Source: Chitinophagaceae bacterium (GTDB lineage Bacteria; Bacteroidota; Bacteroidia; Chitinophagales; Chitinophagaceae). Taken from it: a DNA stretch of 64,000 bases. A model generated the notes under the pieces. The model made no database searches and was not told where the DNA came from. It was given only the letters and a program-made list of their open reading frames with translations. The stretch lies in contig CANGYR010000007.1 in assembly GCA_947458275.1 (NCBI GenBank), positions 1-64,000 of the forward strand. The letters are read 5' to 3'. This document shows, in pieces, positions 25,930 to 35,297 of the stretch (the stretch's first letter is position 1; each line of letters starts with the position of its first letter). Position numbers and translations under genes: made by a program.

Positions 25930-26814
25930 CTATTGTCTTCTTATAATTTTATGATTTCTAAAAGTAAACAATCTTTTCCCCGTAAGATTTTCAATCCACT
26001 GTAAGATTCTGTATTTGAGTTTCATTTTTTTCCTGGACAAATCCAGTTCAAGATGCCAGTTTTTATTATTAATCCTATCCTGCATCACGGCAGGATGTGT
26101 TTCTGAAAATTTCTTTAATGAATCAAAATTACCGTAATCAAAAAAATCCTCCTCTGCTTGTATTTTATTGACCAGGTTGTCATCTTCAAACCATAAAGGC
26201 GCCATGTTTTTTTGCTTGATCTTCATTTGTCTGGGATTTTTCACCCATCCATAATGATACACAAATGCATCAATCAAAGCCACATTTATTTTCTCATTCC
26301 CTTGTTTTCTAAACCCCTGTGCATCCCGATAAGCAGTAATATTTTTATTATTTCTAATGATGCGCGTTTCATATTTATACCATTTTCTGCTATCCGCTAC
26401 ATAATCATAGGTGCCATAGAAATGAAGGTAATTAAACAACAGCCCTTCCACTTTTGCATCATGATTATATTGTTGTAGAGCACGCTTAATATTATCGTGA
26501 TATTTTTCATGCACCACCTCATCTCCCTGAATGTAAAATATCCAGTCGGTATCGGCAGAAATATGCTGTAATGCTTTGTTTGTTTCTACGGCAAGAATAC
26601 TGCCTCCTTTTCTAAGTGAAAGATCCCATTTGGAATAGACTATCTTGATTTTGTCGGAACCAATGTCTTTTATCAAATCTTCCGTTTCATCATCAGAGTC
26701 TCCCACGGCAACAATCATTTCATCTACAACCGGCAATATTGACTTGATGGCCTCTACAACAGGATAGTCGTTAATCACTGCATTTCTGATGATGGTAACT
26801 CCACTGATTTTCAT
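25930..26814 (-). CDS. Glycosyltransferase family 2-like protein
   Basis: This 294-residue protein has start ISGVTIIRNAVINDYPVVEAI, AVGDSDDETEDLI and IFYIQGDEVVHEKY, a GT2 variant in which the usual DxD is QGD. The C-terminus is basic. It could be a glycosyltransferase acting on the same surface glycan as the nearby cluster, but meaB separates it from those genes. Confidence 0.75.
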   Translation of the reverse strand: MKISGVTIIRNAVINDYPVVEAIKSILPVVDEMIVAVGDSDDETEDLIKDIGSDKIKIVYSKWDLSLRKGGSILAVETNKALQHISADTDWIFYIQGDEVVHEKYHDNIKRALQQYNHDAKVEGLLFNYLHFYGTYDYVADSRKWYKYETRIIRNNKNITAYRDAQGFRKQGNEKINVALIDAFVYHYGWVKNPRQMKIKQKNMAPLWFEDDNLVNKIQAEEDFFDYGNFDSLKKFSETHPAVMQDRINNKNWHLELDLSRKKMKLKYRILQWIENLTGKRLFTFRNHKIIRRQ

Positions 26815-26923
26815 AATAGAAATATAAAATTATACGCTTTGACTGATAATAAAAAGTATTCTCCCTTCAATGGGTTTACAATGCTAACAAATAACTAATT
26901 TGCATGAGCATAATATTTGCTGA

Positions 26924-27559
26924 ATGACCAATTTCATCCCTATATTTCCTCTGTCAATTGTGGTTTTTCCGGGCGAAAAACTAAACCTGCATATTTTTGA
27001 GCCGAGGTATAAGCAGTTGATAATAGATTGTTTTGAAAATAAAAAACCTTTTGGCATCCCGGCTATTATCGGAGAAAAAGCAACAGAACTGGGAACGCTG
27101 GTGGAAATCATTGAAATATCCAATACCTATGATGATGGTAAAATGGATATCAAAACACAAGGATTGTCTGTTTTTAAAATTTTAGAAATCATAAAAGAAC
27201 TGCCGGATAAATTATACAGCGGTGCAATAGTTTCTTATCAGAACAACTTCAACAATGGCAGTAAGAGTTTGATGAAAAAAATCATTGAAGGAACGCGTGA
27301 GCTTCACAAAAATATTGAAGTATCAAAGGATTTTGGAAAACCGGATGACGAACTCATCAGCTACGATATTGCCCATCATTTGGGAATGTCGCCCGATCAG
27401 GAGTACCAGCTGCTTGAATACGAAAACGAACTACACCGGCAGGAATATTTAAAAAGACATCTTGCCAACATTCTTCCGGTGATAAAAGAAATTGAAGGAC
27501 TGAAAAAGAAAATTAAACTGAACGGTCATTTTAAAAACCTTCAGGGCTTTGATTTATAA
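26924..27559 (+). CDS. LON substrate-binding (N-terminal-like) domain protein
   Basis: This 211-residue protein has IPIFPLSIVVFPGEKLNLHIFEPRYKQLI at the start, typical of the Lon N-terminal (PUA-like) domain without AAA+ or protease parts. Stand-alone LON domains are common in bacteria and are thought to bind proteins; the role is unknown. It is followed after 51 nt by coaX on the same strand. Confidence 0.88.
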   Translation: MTNFIPIFPLSIVVFPGEKLNLHIFEPRYKQLIIDCFENKKPFGIPAIIGEKATELGTLVEIIEISNTYDDGKMDIKTQGLSVFKILEIIKELPDKLYSGAIVSYQNNFNNGSKSLMKKIIEGTRELHKNIEVSKDFGKPDDELISYDIAHHLGMSPDQEYQLLEYENELHRQEYLKRHLANILPVIKEIEGLKKKIKLNGHFKNLQGFDL

Positions 27560-27579
27560 CCATCCTATCAAAAATATTT

Positions 27580-27592
27580 TAACTTTATATAC
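27580..27592 (+). promoter_or_regulatory. Candidate -7 region of coaX
   Basis: The 13-mer TAACTTTATATAC lies 18 bp upstream of the coaX start. The identical 13-mer occurs at 30448-30460 before the aldo/keto reductase gene. It fits a TAnnTTTR -7 box. Confidence 0.5.
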
Positions 27593-27610
27593 GAAACATT
27601 TATATAATTA

Positions 27611-28333
27611 ATGACTACACTCTGTCTCGATTTCGGAAACACGCGACTGAAAGCTGCTATTTTTCAAAATGATAGTTTTTATAAAGAAATCAATCTGACA
27701 GATGACAATACGGAAACCATTGCTTCATTGATTACTGAATATGCTCCTCAGAAGAGCATCCTTGCTTCTGTGGTGCATCATAATCCCGAGATAGAAACAT
27801 TGCTTGCGGACAAAACGCGGTTTCATAAAATATCGAATGAGACAAAGAAAAACTTCAGCATAGCAGTCAGCAAACCAGATACGATCGGTCCCGACAGAAT
27901 TGCACTTATAGCTGCGGCCGTGCATTTCCATTCCGGAAAAAATAACCTGATTATCGGAGTGGGGAGCTGCATCACCTATAATTTTGTTGACCAGAATAAT
28001 TGTTTTCTGGGAGGAGCCATCTCTCCTGGAATGGATATGCGCTTCAGAGCAATGCACGAGTTTACCGCCAAATTACCACTGACACAAGCCGATTGGAATT
28101 TTCCGCTTATCGGATATGACACCAAAACAAACCTGCAATCCGGAGTAATCACCGGTATTTTAGGTGAAATGGAAGGTTTTACAGCCAGGTACGGTGAAAA
28201 ATACGGGAATTTCAACACAATCCTCACGGGAGGGAATGCATCGTATTTTGCCAGTCAACTTAAAAGCAGGATATTTGCCGACGTTAATTTTTTATTTAAA
28301 GGAATGTATGTGCTCAGTGAAATCAATAATTGA
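27611..28333 (+). CDS. coaX: Type III pantothenate kinase
   Basis: This 240-residue kinase phosphorylates pantothenate in the first step of CoA synthesis. The phosphate-binding DFGNTRLK is at residues 7-14, GPDRIALIAAA near 95 is the pantothenate-site motif, and GVGSCITYNFVD follows with GGAISPGMDMR. Type III enzymes are the usual form in Bacteroidota. It overlaps the next gene by 26 nt, suggesting translational coupling. Confidence 0.95.
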   Translation: MTTLCLDFGNTRLKAAIFQNDSFYKEINLTDDNTETIASLITEYAPQKSILASVVHHNPEIETLLADKTRFHKISNETKKNFSIAVSKPDTIGPDRIALIAAAVHFHSGKNNLIIGVGSCITYNFVDQNNCFLGGAISPGMDMRFRAMHEFTAKLPLTQADWNFPLIGYDTKTNLQSGVITGILGEMEGFTARYGEKYGNFNTILTGGNASYFASQLKSRIFADVNFLFKGMYVLSEINN

Positions 28334-29714
28334 GGATTTGGGAAAATATTTTTTGGCCTGTTTTAGTTTGCTGGTTTATAATCAAACATTCGCACAGGAG
28401 AATTCGCCTTATTCCAGATATGGAACTGGCGATATTTTGCCGAGTCAGAATATTGCTACCAGGGCTATGGGAGGAATTTCGGCAGGTTATTCAGACTACG
28501 GTCTGGTAGGATCTCCCTTTAACCTCAATATGAATAATCCTGCCTCACTGGGAGACCTTTCTCACTCTAAAAATTTTTCCAACACCATTTTTGATCTGGG
28601 CGGTGAAGTTCCTATCAGAACATTGAAAAGCAATACCTCTACTGATAAATATAAATCTGTAAATGCCAATCTCTCCTATCTTCAAGTTGGCTTTCCCATC
28701 TCCACAAAAAAAATGGAAAAAAGAGGAATGCAATGGAGTGTAAGTTTTGGATTAAGACCACTTAACAGAATAAATTATAAAATTGAACAAAACGGAAGAC
28801 TGGATGGCATAGACAGCATCAACAGATTATACGAAGGTTCAGGCGGAATTAATCAGGCCAATGTAAGCAGCGGATTCAAAATAACCGGTAAGGGAAAAAG
28901 CAAAAATGAGTTGAATGTCGGATTCAGCAGTGGTTATACTTTTGGCAACAGAGATTACAGCAGCAAGACTTCTCTGATCAACGACAGTGTTTCTTATTAC
29001 AAATCCAATTTTCAATCCACTAGCAGATTTGGCGGCGTATTTTTAACTGCGGGGTTACAATATGAAATACATTTTCAAAATGCAGGGAATTTGAGACTGG
29101 GTGCGTTTTCTACTTTACAGCAAAATCTTACCGCCGCTAAAACCAGCATCAACGAAACCTACGGCTTCGATGGAAATGGTAATACCATATCAATTGACAG
29201 TGTATACGCTATTAACGATATCAAAGGGAAAGTTATACTGCCCGCGCAGCATTGTGTTGGGTTTACTTATCAAACCAATAATAGACATTGGTTGATTGGT
29301 GTCGATTATGAATGGTGTGATTGGAGCAAATACCGTTATTACAACGATAACGAAAAAGCTGCCGACAACTGGACCATCAGAGGTGGTGTAGAGTTCTACC
29401 CCGCCAATCCGAATACTGCCGCAACAAACAAATACTGGAACTATGTAAAATACAGAGCAGGTTTTTATTACGGACCAGATTATATCAAGTTCAATGATAC
29501 CAGATATAACTACGCTGCAACTTTCGGAGCGAGTATGCCGCTTACTACCCCCAGGTACATTCAAACGCGGGGCGAATTTGTTTCCCTGAATATAGCCTGC
29601 GAAATGGGCAACAGAGGAAATAAAAATACCGGATCATTAAGAGAAAATAATTTACGTTTTAGTTTTGGCATATCAATGAACGCAAGATGGTTCCAGAAAA
29701 GAAGCTATGATTAA
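28308..29714 (+). CDS. Outer-membrane beta-barrel protein
   Basis: From the ATG at 28308 this is 468 residues. The open frame extends back to 28164 inside coaX, but the later start gives a proper signal peptide (YFLACFSLLVYNQTFAQ). The mature start ENSPYSRYGTGDI, the RAMGGISAGY stretch and many alternating strands are typical of a Bacteroidota outer-membrane barrel of unknown function. It lies between coaX and lptC and is likely transcribed with both. Confidence 0.75.
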   Translation: MCSVKSIIEDLGKYFLACFSLLVYNQTFAQENSPYSRYGTGDILPSQNIATRAMGGISAGYSDYGLVGSPFNLNMNNPASLGDLSHSKNFSNTIFDLGGEVPIRTLKSNTSTDKYKSVNANLSYLQVGFPISTKKMEKRGMQWSVSFGLRPLNRINYKIEQNGRLDGIDSINRLYEGSGGINQANVSSGFKITGKGKSKNELNVGFSSGYTFGNRDYSSKTSLINDSVSYYKSNFQSTSRFGGVFLTAGLQYEIHFQNAGNLRLGAFSTLQQNLTAAKTSINETYGFDGNGNTISIDSVYAINDIKGKVILPAQHCVGFTYQTNNRHWLIGVDYEWCDWSKYRYYNDNEKAADNWTIRGGVEFYPANPNTAATNKYWNYVKYRAGFYYGPDYIKFNDTRYNYAATFGASMPLTTPRYIQTRGEFVSLNIACEMGNRGNKNTGSLRENNLRFSFGISMNARWFQKRSYD

Positions 29715-29737
29715 TCGCTTGCTTAAAATAAGCATCA

Positions 29738-30313
29738 ATGAATTTTTCTTTCTCACATAAAGCATTTATCGCAGCCATTTTAACCGGCTGCATTTTTTTG
29801 CAAAGCTGTGAAAATGATGCAACGAAAGTAAAAAATCTTACCACTAAAAAAACTGGCATTGAAGAAGCCAGAGAGGTGCTGGTAAACTATACCATCGGAG
29901 GAAAAACAAAAGCCATTCTCCGTAGCCCGCTCATGCTCAATGTTCAGGAAGCCGTTCCTTATGTAGAATTTCCAAAAACACTTAACGTGGATTTTTACAA
30001 CGATTCCGGAAAAATTGAAAGTAAAATGTTTGCACGCTACGGTAAGTACAACCAAAATCAAAGTGTTGTCTTTTTGAGAGACAGTGTAATCGTCACCAAC
30101 ATTGAAAAAGGAGATACGCTGTATTGCAAAGAACTCAACTGGGACCGCAACAGAACGGGTACAGAATTCTATACTGACAAACCTGTGCGCATCCGAACTA
30201 AAACCGAAGTGATAGACGGAATGGGTATGGAATCAAGTCAGGATTTTAAAAACTGGCATATACTGCAATCGGTGGGAACAATTAGTGTGCCGGCGGGGCA
30301 ATTCCCTCAATAA
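29738..30313 (+). CDS. lptC: LPS export protein LptC
   Basis: This 191-residue protein has an N-terminal hydrophobic segment with a lipobox (FLQSC). The mature part is a single LptC/OstA-like beta-jellyroll, with typical strands NVDFYNDSGKIESKMFARYGKY and RNRTGTEFYTDKPVRIRT and the end DFKNWHI. In the Lpt bridge it receives LPS from LptBFG at the inner membrane. The lipoprotein form is usual in Bacteroidota. It lies 23 nt after the barrel gene. Confidence 0.88.
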   Translation: MNFSFSHKAFIAAILTGCIFLQSCENDATKVKNLTTKKTGIEEAREVLVNYTIGGKTKAILRSPLMLNVQEAVPYVEFPKTLNVDFYNDSGKIESKMFARYGKYNQNQSVVFLRDSVIVTNIEKGDTLYCKELNWDRNRTGTEFYTDKPVRIRTKTEVIDGMGMESSQDFKNWHILQSVGTISVPAGQFPQ

Positions 30314-30433
30314 AGGTTTAAGAGGTTGAAGGGGTTTAAGTCGCTGCGCTGGTTTAAAGGTTTAAGAGTTTGAGAGTTTAATGGTTAATTGTATTGAACT
30401 ATTAAACCGTTAGACCATTAAACATTTAAACCA
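30314..30433. repeat. Inverted 9-bp-type repeat array
   Basis: Units GGTTTAAGA, GGTTGAAGG and GGTTTAAAG run up to about 30385. After a turn they reappear in opposite orientation (TTGAACTATTAAACC, ATTTAAACC). It begins directly after the lptC stop codon. Same architecture as 19001-19143 with a diverged unit. Confidence 0.75.
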
Positions 30434-30479
30434 TAACATGGTTTTACTAACTTTATATACTAATCTTAAAAAATAACAA

Positions 30480-31469
30480 ATGGAATATCGTCGTTTGGGA
30501 AATTCGGGACTGCAAGTAAGCGCCCTTTCTTTTGGAAGCTGGGTAAGTTTCAGCAAACAAATCAATGATAAGACTGCGGAAGAGTTGATGAGCATGGCGT
30601 ATGACAACGGCATCAATTTCTTTGACAATGCAGAAATATATGCATTGGGTGAAAGTGAGAAAATGATGGGGCGTGTTATCAAAAAGAAAAAATGGGACAG
30701 AACCTCATTTATTGTTTCATCCAAAGTTTTCTGGGGATGGAGAGGCAAAGGAAACAAGCCCAATCAAACCGGATTAAGCAGAAAGCATGTTATTGAAGCA
30801 TGTAATGAAGCGCTTCAGCGGTTGCAGGTAGATTATCTTGATTTATACTTCTGTCACAGGCCTGATAAAAATACGCCCATCGAAGAAACTGTCTGGGCCA
30901 TGAACCATCTGATACAGCAGGGAAAAATTCTCTATTGGGGCACCAGCGAATGGAGCGGCGTTGAAATCATGGAAGCACACCGCATTGCCGCACAATACAG
31001 ATTAATCGGTCCTGTTGTTGAGCAACCGCAATACAATATGTTTGAAAGAGAAAAACTTGAAAAAGAATATCTCGATGTATTCAGAACCGTTGGCTTGGGA
31101 ACCACCATCTGGAGTCCACTGGCAGCCGGATTATTGAGCGGGAAATACAACGACGGCATTCCTAAAGGCAGCCGCTTTGCCCTGCAGGGATTTGATTGGC
31201 TTAGAGACAGATGGGCGTCAGAAGACAAAATAAAGAAAGTGAAAAAGATTGCAGAACTGGCAAAAAAGCTCGGTGTATCTACCGCTGCACTCAGCATTGC
31301 CTGGTGTATTAAAAATAAAAATGTGAGCACCGCTATTTTAGGTGCCACAAAAAAACAGCAACTGACTGAAAATTTAAAATCGCTAGAAGTCTTACCGCTG
31401 CTTACTCCTGATGTAATGGAGAAGATTGACGGCATTATGAAAAACAAACCCGTTTTACCCGATTATTGA
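30480..31469 (+). CDS. Aldo/keto reductase, Kv-beta-like
   Basis: This 329-residue TIM-barrel NADPH-dependent oxidoreductase has MEYRRLGNSGLQVSALSFGSW, the catalytic Asp-Tyr pair (FFDNAEIYALGESE), Lys (VSSKVFW) and His (LYFCHRPD), and the cofactor-site GLGTTIWSPLAAGLLSGKY and GATKKQQLTENL. It resembles the potassium-channel beta subunit/YghZ branch. It is probably transcribed with the next two genes (1- and 2-nt gaps). Confidence 0.93.
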   Translation: MEYRRLGNSGLQVSALSFGSWVSFSKQINDKTAEELMSMAYDNGINFFDNAEIYALGESEKMMGRVIKKKKWDRTSFIVSSKVFWGWRGKGNKPNQTGLSRKHVIEACNEALQRLQVDYLDLYFCHRPDKNTPIEETVWAMNHLIQQGKILYWGTSEWSGVEIMEAHRIAAQYRLIGPVVEQPQYNMFEREKLEKEYLDVFRTVGLGTTIWSPLAAGLLSGKYNDGIPKGSRFALQGFDWLRDRWASEDKIKKVKKIAELAKKLGVSTAALSIAWCIKNKNVSTAILGATKKQQLTENLKSLEVLPLLTPDVMEKIDGIMKNKPVLPDY

Positions 31470-31470
31470 T

Positions 31471-31827
31471 ATGAGCGAGATTAAAATATACGGAATCCCC
31501 AATTGCAACTCGGTAAAGAAAGCATTGGACTGGTGCGATAAACATAAAGTGAAGTATACTTTTCACAATTTAAAGAAAGAGCCTGCTGATACAGAAAAAA
31601 TTAAAACCTGGTGCAAACTGGCAGGATGGGAATTGTTGTTCAATAAAAAAGGGACCACATGGAGATCATTGTCTGAAAAATATAAAAACATTATACTTAC
31701 AGAAAAAATGGCTGCTGATCTAATGCTTGAAAACAATAGCATCATTAAAAGACCTGTTATTGAGTACGGCAAAAAGATCATTGTAGGATACGATGAAGAG
31801 CAATATCTTTTACTGCTAAAAAAATAA
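31471..31827 (+). CDS. ArsC/Spx-family thioredoxin-fold protein
   Basis: This 118-residue protein of the YffB/ArsC group has IKIYGIPNCNSVKKALDWCD, with one Cys at the N-terminal active-site position. It is followed by the family-typical FNKKGTTWRSL and IIKRPVIEYGKKIIVGYDEEQY. The second Cys of the Spx CxxC is absent, which favours the YffB type (glutathione- or thiol-linked reductase, function unclear). It starts 1 nt after the reductase gene. Confidence 0.88.
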   Translation: MSEIKIYGIPNCNSVKKALDWCDKHKVKYTFHNLKKEPADTEKIKTWCKLAGWELLFNKKGTTWRSLSEKYKNIILTEKMAADLMLENNSIIKRPVIEYGKKIIVGYDEEQYLLLLKK

Positions 31828-31829
31828 AC

Positions 31830-32648
31830 ATGTTGTTTAAAAACAAGACCGCATTCATTACCGGTGCTTCAAGAGGTATCGGCAAGGCCATTGCACTGCG
31901 GCTTGCGAGGGAGGGTGCGAATATTGTAGTGGTGGCGAAATCCATTGAAGAAAATCCAAAACTCGGAGGAACAATTTTTTCTGCAGCCAAAGAAATTGAA
32001 GATGCCGGAGGAAAAGCATTGGCCATTCAATGCGATATCCGCGATGAAATACAGGTGGAGAATGCTATTAAAAAAGCAATAGAAACTTTTGGAGGAATAG
32101 ATATACTAATCAACAATGCATCAGCCATCTCTCTTACTACGACAGAAAAAACTGATATAAAAAAATATGACCTGATGCATGACATCAACGTCAGGGGAAC
32201 GTTCATCATTTCAAAAGCATGTACTCCTTATTTGAAACAAGTATCTAATCCACATATACTTACTTTATCTCCACCAATTAATTTGGATGCAAAATGGTTT
32301 GGAAAACATACAGCATATACGGTGAGTAAATATGGCATGTCGATGATCGCATTCGGACTTGCACAAGAACTGAAGGAATGCGGCATAGCATCTAACACGT
32401 TATGGCCGAGGACAACGATTGCTACGGCAGCGGTGAAGAACCTGCTCGGAGGAGAGGCGCTGATGAACAGAAGTCGTACGCCGGAAATCGTTGCCGATGC
32501 TGCATTTTATGTCCTTTCTAAACCGTCCAAATTATGCAGTGGACATCATTTTATTGATGAAGAGGTGCTGTTGTCTGAAGGCATTACTGATTTTTCGAAA
32601 TATGCTGTTGTACCCGGTGCAGACTTGCAGGGTGATTTGTTTTTATGA
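31830..32648 (+). CDS. Short-chain dehydrogenase, HSDL2-like
   Basis: This 272-residue SDR has TGASRGIG near residues 12-19, NNAS (INNASAISLT) and YTVSKYG (Tyr-x3-Lys). The sequences KSIEENPKLGGTIFSAAKEIE and WPRTTIATAAVKNLLGG are typical of hydroxysteroid dehydrogenase-like protein 2, thought to act on fatty acyl intermediates. It is third in a tight three-gene unit with the aldo/keto reductase and the ArsC-like gene. Confidence 0.9.
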   Translation: MLFKNKTAFITGASRGIGKAIALRLAREGANIVVVAKSIEENPKLGGTIFSAAKEIEDAGGKALAIQCDIRDEIQVENAIKKAIETFGGIDILINNASAISLTTTEKTDIKKYDLMHDINVRGTFIISKACTPYLKQVSNPHILTLSPPINLDAKWFGKHTAYTVSKYGMSMIAFGLAQELKECGIASNTLWPRTTIATAAVKNLLGGEALMNRSRTPEIVADAAFYVLSKPSKLCSGHHFIDEEVLLSEGITDFSKYAVVPGADLQGDLFL

Positions 32649-32655
32649 CCACCCT

Positions 32656-32675
32656 TGTTGGTGTTATCACCAACA
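32656..32675. terminator. Hairpin after the dehydrogenase gene
   Basis: TGTTGGTG-ttat-CACCAACA is a perfect 8-bp stem, 8 nt after the stop codon. A T5 run follows only about 10 nt later, so it may be a weak terminator or a dispersed hairpin repeat. Confidence 0.45.
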
Positions 32676-32681
32676 GCGGAG

Positions 32682-32779
32682 AAATTTTTCACCGCAGAGC
32701 CGCAGAGTTCGCGAAGTTATCGCAGAGAATCTTTAATCTCTGCGTTTTCTCAGCGTCCTTCTTTCTCAGCGGTGAAATT
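32682..32779. mobile_element. CGCAGAG-family hairpin element A
   Basis: This 98-bp element has ends AAATTTTTCACCGCAGAG and TTTCTCAGCGGTGAAATT, which are inverted copies of each other. CGCAGAG words repeat inward on the left and their complements on the right, meeting near AATCTTTAATCTCTG. It sits between the convergent dehydrogenase and lysS genes and ends 5 bp from the lysS stop codon. Compare 35298-35340, 35891-35985 and 39196-39287. Confidence 0.75.
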
Positions 32780-32783
32780 ATTC

Positions 32784-34310
32784 TTATTGTCCAAAATCCT
32801 CCGGTCTCATCATTGGGAAGAACAACACATCCTGAATACTGTGCTGATTGGTAAGCAACATACAAATACGATCTATACCAAAACCGATACCACTCGTTGG
32901 TGGCATACCATATTCCAACGCTCTTAAAAAATCATGATCAATAAACATCGCTTCGTCGTCACCGCGCTCCATTAGTTTCACTTGTTCCTCAAATCTTTCG
33001 CGCTGCTCAATGGGATCGTTCAACTCACTGTAGGCATTGGCTATTTCTTTTCCGTTTACCATCAGTTCAAAACGTTCTACCAGTCCGGGTTTGCTGCGAT
33101 GCTTTTTTGTAAGTGGGCTCATTTCCACCGGATAGTCGGTGATGAATGTAGGCTGTATATAACGACCTTCACATTTCTCTCCGAATATTTCATCTATCAG
33201 TTTTCCTTTTCCCCATTTGGCATCTGCATGTATGCCTAACTGTTGGCATACACCTCTGATACCCTCTTCGTCCATTGCAGATATATCAAAACCAGTATGC
33301 TCTTTAATAGCATCAAACATCGTCACTCTTTTGAACGGTGCTTTAAAACTGATTTCTTTATCGCCTACGGTAACGGTAGAAGTACCATTTACTGCAATCG
33401 CCGCTTTCTCCAGCATTTGCTCCGTAGTATCCATCATCCACTCGTAATCTTTATAGGCAACATAAAATTCCAACACGGTAAATTCTGGATTATGTGTTCT
33501 GTCCATCCCCTCATTGCGAAAGTTTCTACTGAACTCATACACCCATTCAAATCCACCTACAATCAGTCTTTTCAGATACAATTCATTAGCAATACGCATG
33601 TACATGGGTACATCCAGTGCATTATGATGTGTAATGAAAGGTCTCGCTGCCGCACCACCCGGAATACTTTGTAATACGGGTGTATCCACCTCCAGCGCGC
33701 CACGTTCGTTCAGAAAATCACGAATGGCATTGATAAATTTGGTTCTTTTTACAAACACCTCTTTCACGCCGGGATTAACAATCAAATCAGCATAGCGCTG
33801 TCTGTAGCGAAACTCAGGATCGGTAACTTCATCAAATGCCTCTCCGTCTTTTTCCTTTACAATCGGCAAAGGACGCAATGATTTACTTAATATCGTGAAC
33901 TCACGGAGATGAATAGACGTTTCTCCGGTTTTGGTAGTGAACACATATCCTTTAATGCCAACGAAGTCTCCAATATCTATGAGTTTTTTCCAAACGTTTT
34001 GATAAAGTGATTTATCTTCTGTGGGGCAGATATCGTCTTGTCTGATATAAAACTGTATTTTTCCTGTGGCATCCTGCAGCACTGCAAAATTGGCTTTACC
34101 CATATCGCGAACACTCATGATTCTGCCGGCAATGCACACATCTGCAAAATCTGCTTTATTCTCCTCGCCTTTATAATGTGTTTTTATATATTCTGCAGTA
34201 GTATTTACCGGATATAAAGCAGCAGGATAAGGATCGATGCCCAGTTTTTCCAGTTCAGCTTTTTTCTCTCTTCTGATGATTTCCTGTTCAGATAAATGTG
34301 GTGTGCTCAT
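32784..34310 (-). CDS. lysS: Lysyl-tRNA synthetase, class II
   Basis: This 508-residue enzyme has an N-terminal OB-fold anticodon-binding domain (residues about 60-165, GRIMSVRDMGKANFAVLQD) and a class II catalytic core. Motif 1 lies around FINAIRDFLNERGALEVDTP, motif 2 is RNFRNEGMDRTHNPEF, and motif 3 is GIGFGIDRICMLL. Length and start are standard. Its stop codon is immediately followed by repeat element A. Confidence 0.97.
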   Translation of the reverse strand: MSTPHLSEQEIIRREKKAELEKLGIDPYPAALYPVNTTAEYIKTHYKGEENKADFADVCIAGRIMSVRDMGKANFAVLQDATGKIQFYIRQDDICPTEDKSLYQNVWKKLIDIGDFVGIKGYVFTTKTGETSIHLREFTILSKSLRPLPIVKEKDGEAFDEVTDPEFRYRQRYADLIVNPGVKEVFVKRTKFINAIRDFLNERGALEVDTPVLQSIPGGAAARPFITHHNALDVPMYMRIANELYLKRLIVGGFEWVYEFSRNFRNEGMDRTHNPEFTVLEFYVAYKDYEWMMDTTEQMLEKAAIAVNGTSTVTVGDKEISFKAPFKRVTMFDAIKEHTGFDISAMDEEGIRGVCQQLGIHADAKWGKGKLIDEIFGEKCEGRYIQPTFITDYPVEMSPLTKKHRSKPGLVERFELMVNGKEIANAYSELNDPIEQRERFEEQVKLMERGDDEAMFIDHDFLRALEYGMPPTSGIGFGIDRICMLLTNQHSIQDVLFFPMMRPEDFGQ

Positions 34311-34384
34311 AAATTATCTATGTGAATTTTTGCGTCACAAAGTTAACTGAATGAGTGCAGGTAAATAGCGAATCCGGAGAAAAA

Positions 34385-35269
34385 TTATGCACCCGATAAC
34401 AACACCTGCCAGGCATGAGTGGTCTTTCCCTGTTGCAGTAACTCTTTTGCGTAGGAGTGAAGTTCTTTTTCCATTTCTTCAGGATTGATGGAATAATACT
34501 GAACAATATTTTTCAGTTTATCGTCATGGAAAGAGGGGTCAATAACGGGGAGTTCATGTACATTGGCCAATTGAGCCAGGTCATTGCCAGTAAGGAGTTT
34601 GCTGTTTATTATTGATGCGGGCAGCGCCTCGAAGCCGATGCCTAACTTAGTATTTGGTTTTTCGACTTCAAAAATAGTGGAGGCGTTGGCCCGTGTATAC
34701 CAGTTGCCTCCCAAACGGGCCACCAGGTCAAGTTTGGTCTGATCGATTTTGTTATCAGCATTTAATACCGACTCATCAATATGCATCATGATTATTTCTG
34801 CAATGATCAGATTACCGGCGCCACCTTCTGTCCCAAGAGGCAGTACCTGATTGACTTTGCACTCCAATTTAATTTTACTTTCTTTCACCATAGGTGGCTT
34901 TACCATAGAAGCTTTTTCTTCTGTGAATCCGGCTTTTTGGAATTCATTTACTTCTTTTGGATATTCACATGAAGCCAGTGACATCTGTTGAATCATGTTA
35001 TAATCAACGATATTGATTACCACCTCCGGCACTTCCATTACATTCTCAAGTGTGTGCTTGGTGGTATTATCCCTCACTCTTCTTGCCGGTGAAAAAACGA
35101 CTATAGGAGGATTGGAAGAAAATAGATTGAAAAAACTAAACGGACTCAGGTTAACATTGCCGGCTTTATCTATTGTAGAAGCAAAACATATCGGCCTCGG
35201 CGCAATGGCGTGTTGCAGATAGTTTTGGAGGTCTACAGGGGATAGTTGTTGGGGATTGAGAGATAACAT
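34385..35269 (-). CDS. Flavin reductase-like FMN-binding protein
   Basis: This 294-residue protein of the flavin reductase/DIM6-NTAB family has IAPRPICFASTIDKAGNVNLSPFSFFNLFSSNPP near residues 25-58, which is the FMN-binding strand and turn, and later VNIVDYNMIQQM. The C-terminal third is family-variable. It is cytosolic, and its substrate is unknown. It is separated from lysS by about 75 nt, and upstream lies the repeat-bounded GxxExxY gene. Confidence 0.85.
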   Translation of the reverse strand: MLSLNPQQLSPVDLQNYLQHAIAPRPICFASTIDKAGNVNLSPFSFFNLFSSNPPIVVFSPARRVRDNTTKHTLENVMEVPEVVINIVDYNMIQQMSLASCEYPKEVNEFQKAGFTEEKASMVKPPMVKESKIKLECKVNQVLPLGTEGGAGNLIIAEIIMMHIDESVLNADNKIDQTKLDLVARLGGNWYTRANASTIFEVEKPNTKLGIGFEALPASIINSKLLTGNDLAQLANVHELPVIDPSFHDDKLKNIVQYYSINPEEMEKELHSYAKELLQQGKTTHAWQVLLSGA

Positions 35270-35297
35270 TATTTAAGCTTTGAACGATAAAATCAAC

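Noticed and set aside
28164-28307. N-terminal extension of the barrel gene into coaX
   Set aside because: The extra 48 residues overlap coaX and precede a proper signal peptide; the ATG at 28308 is the better start.
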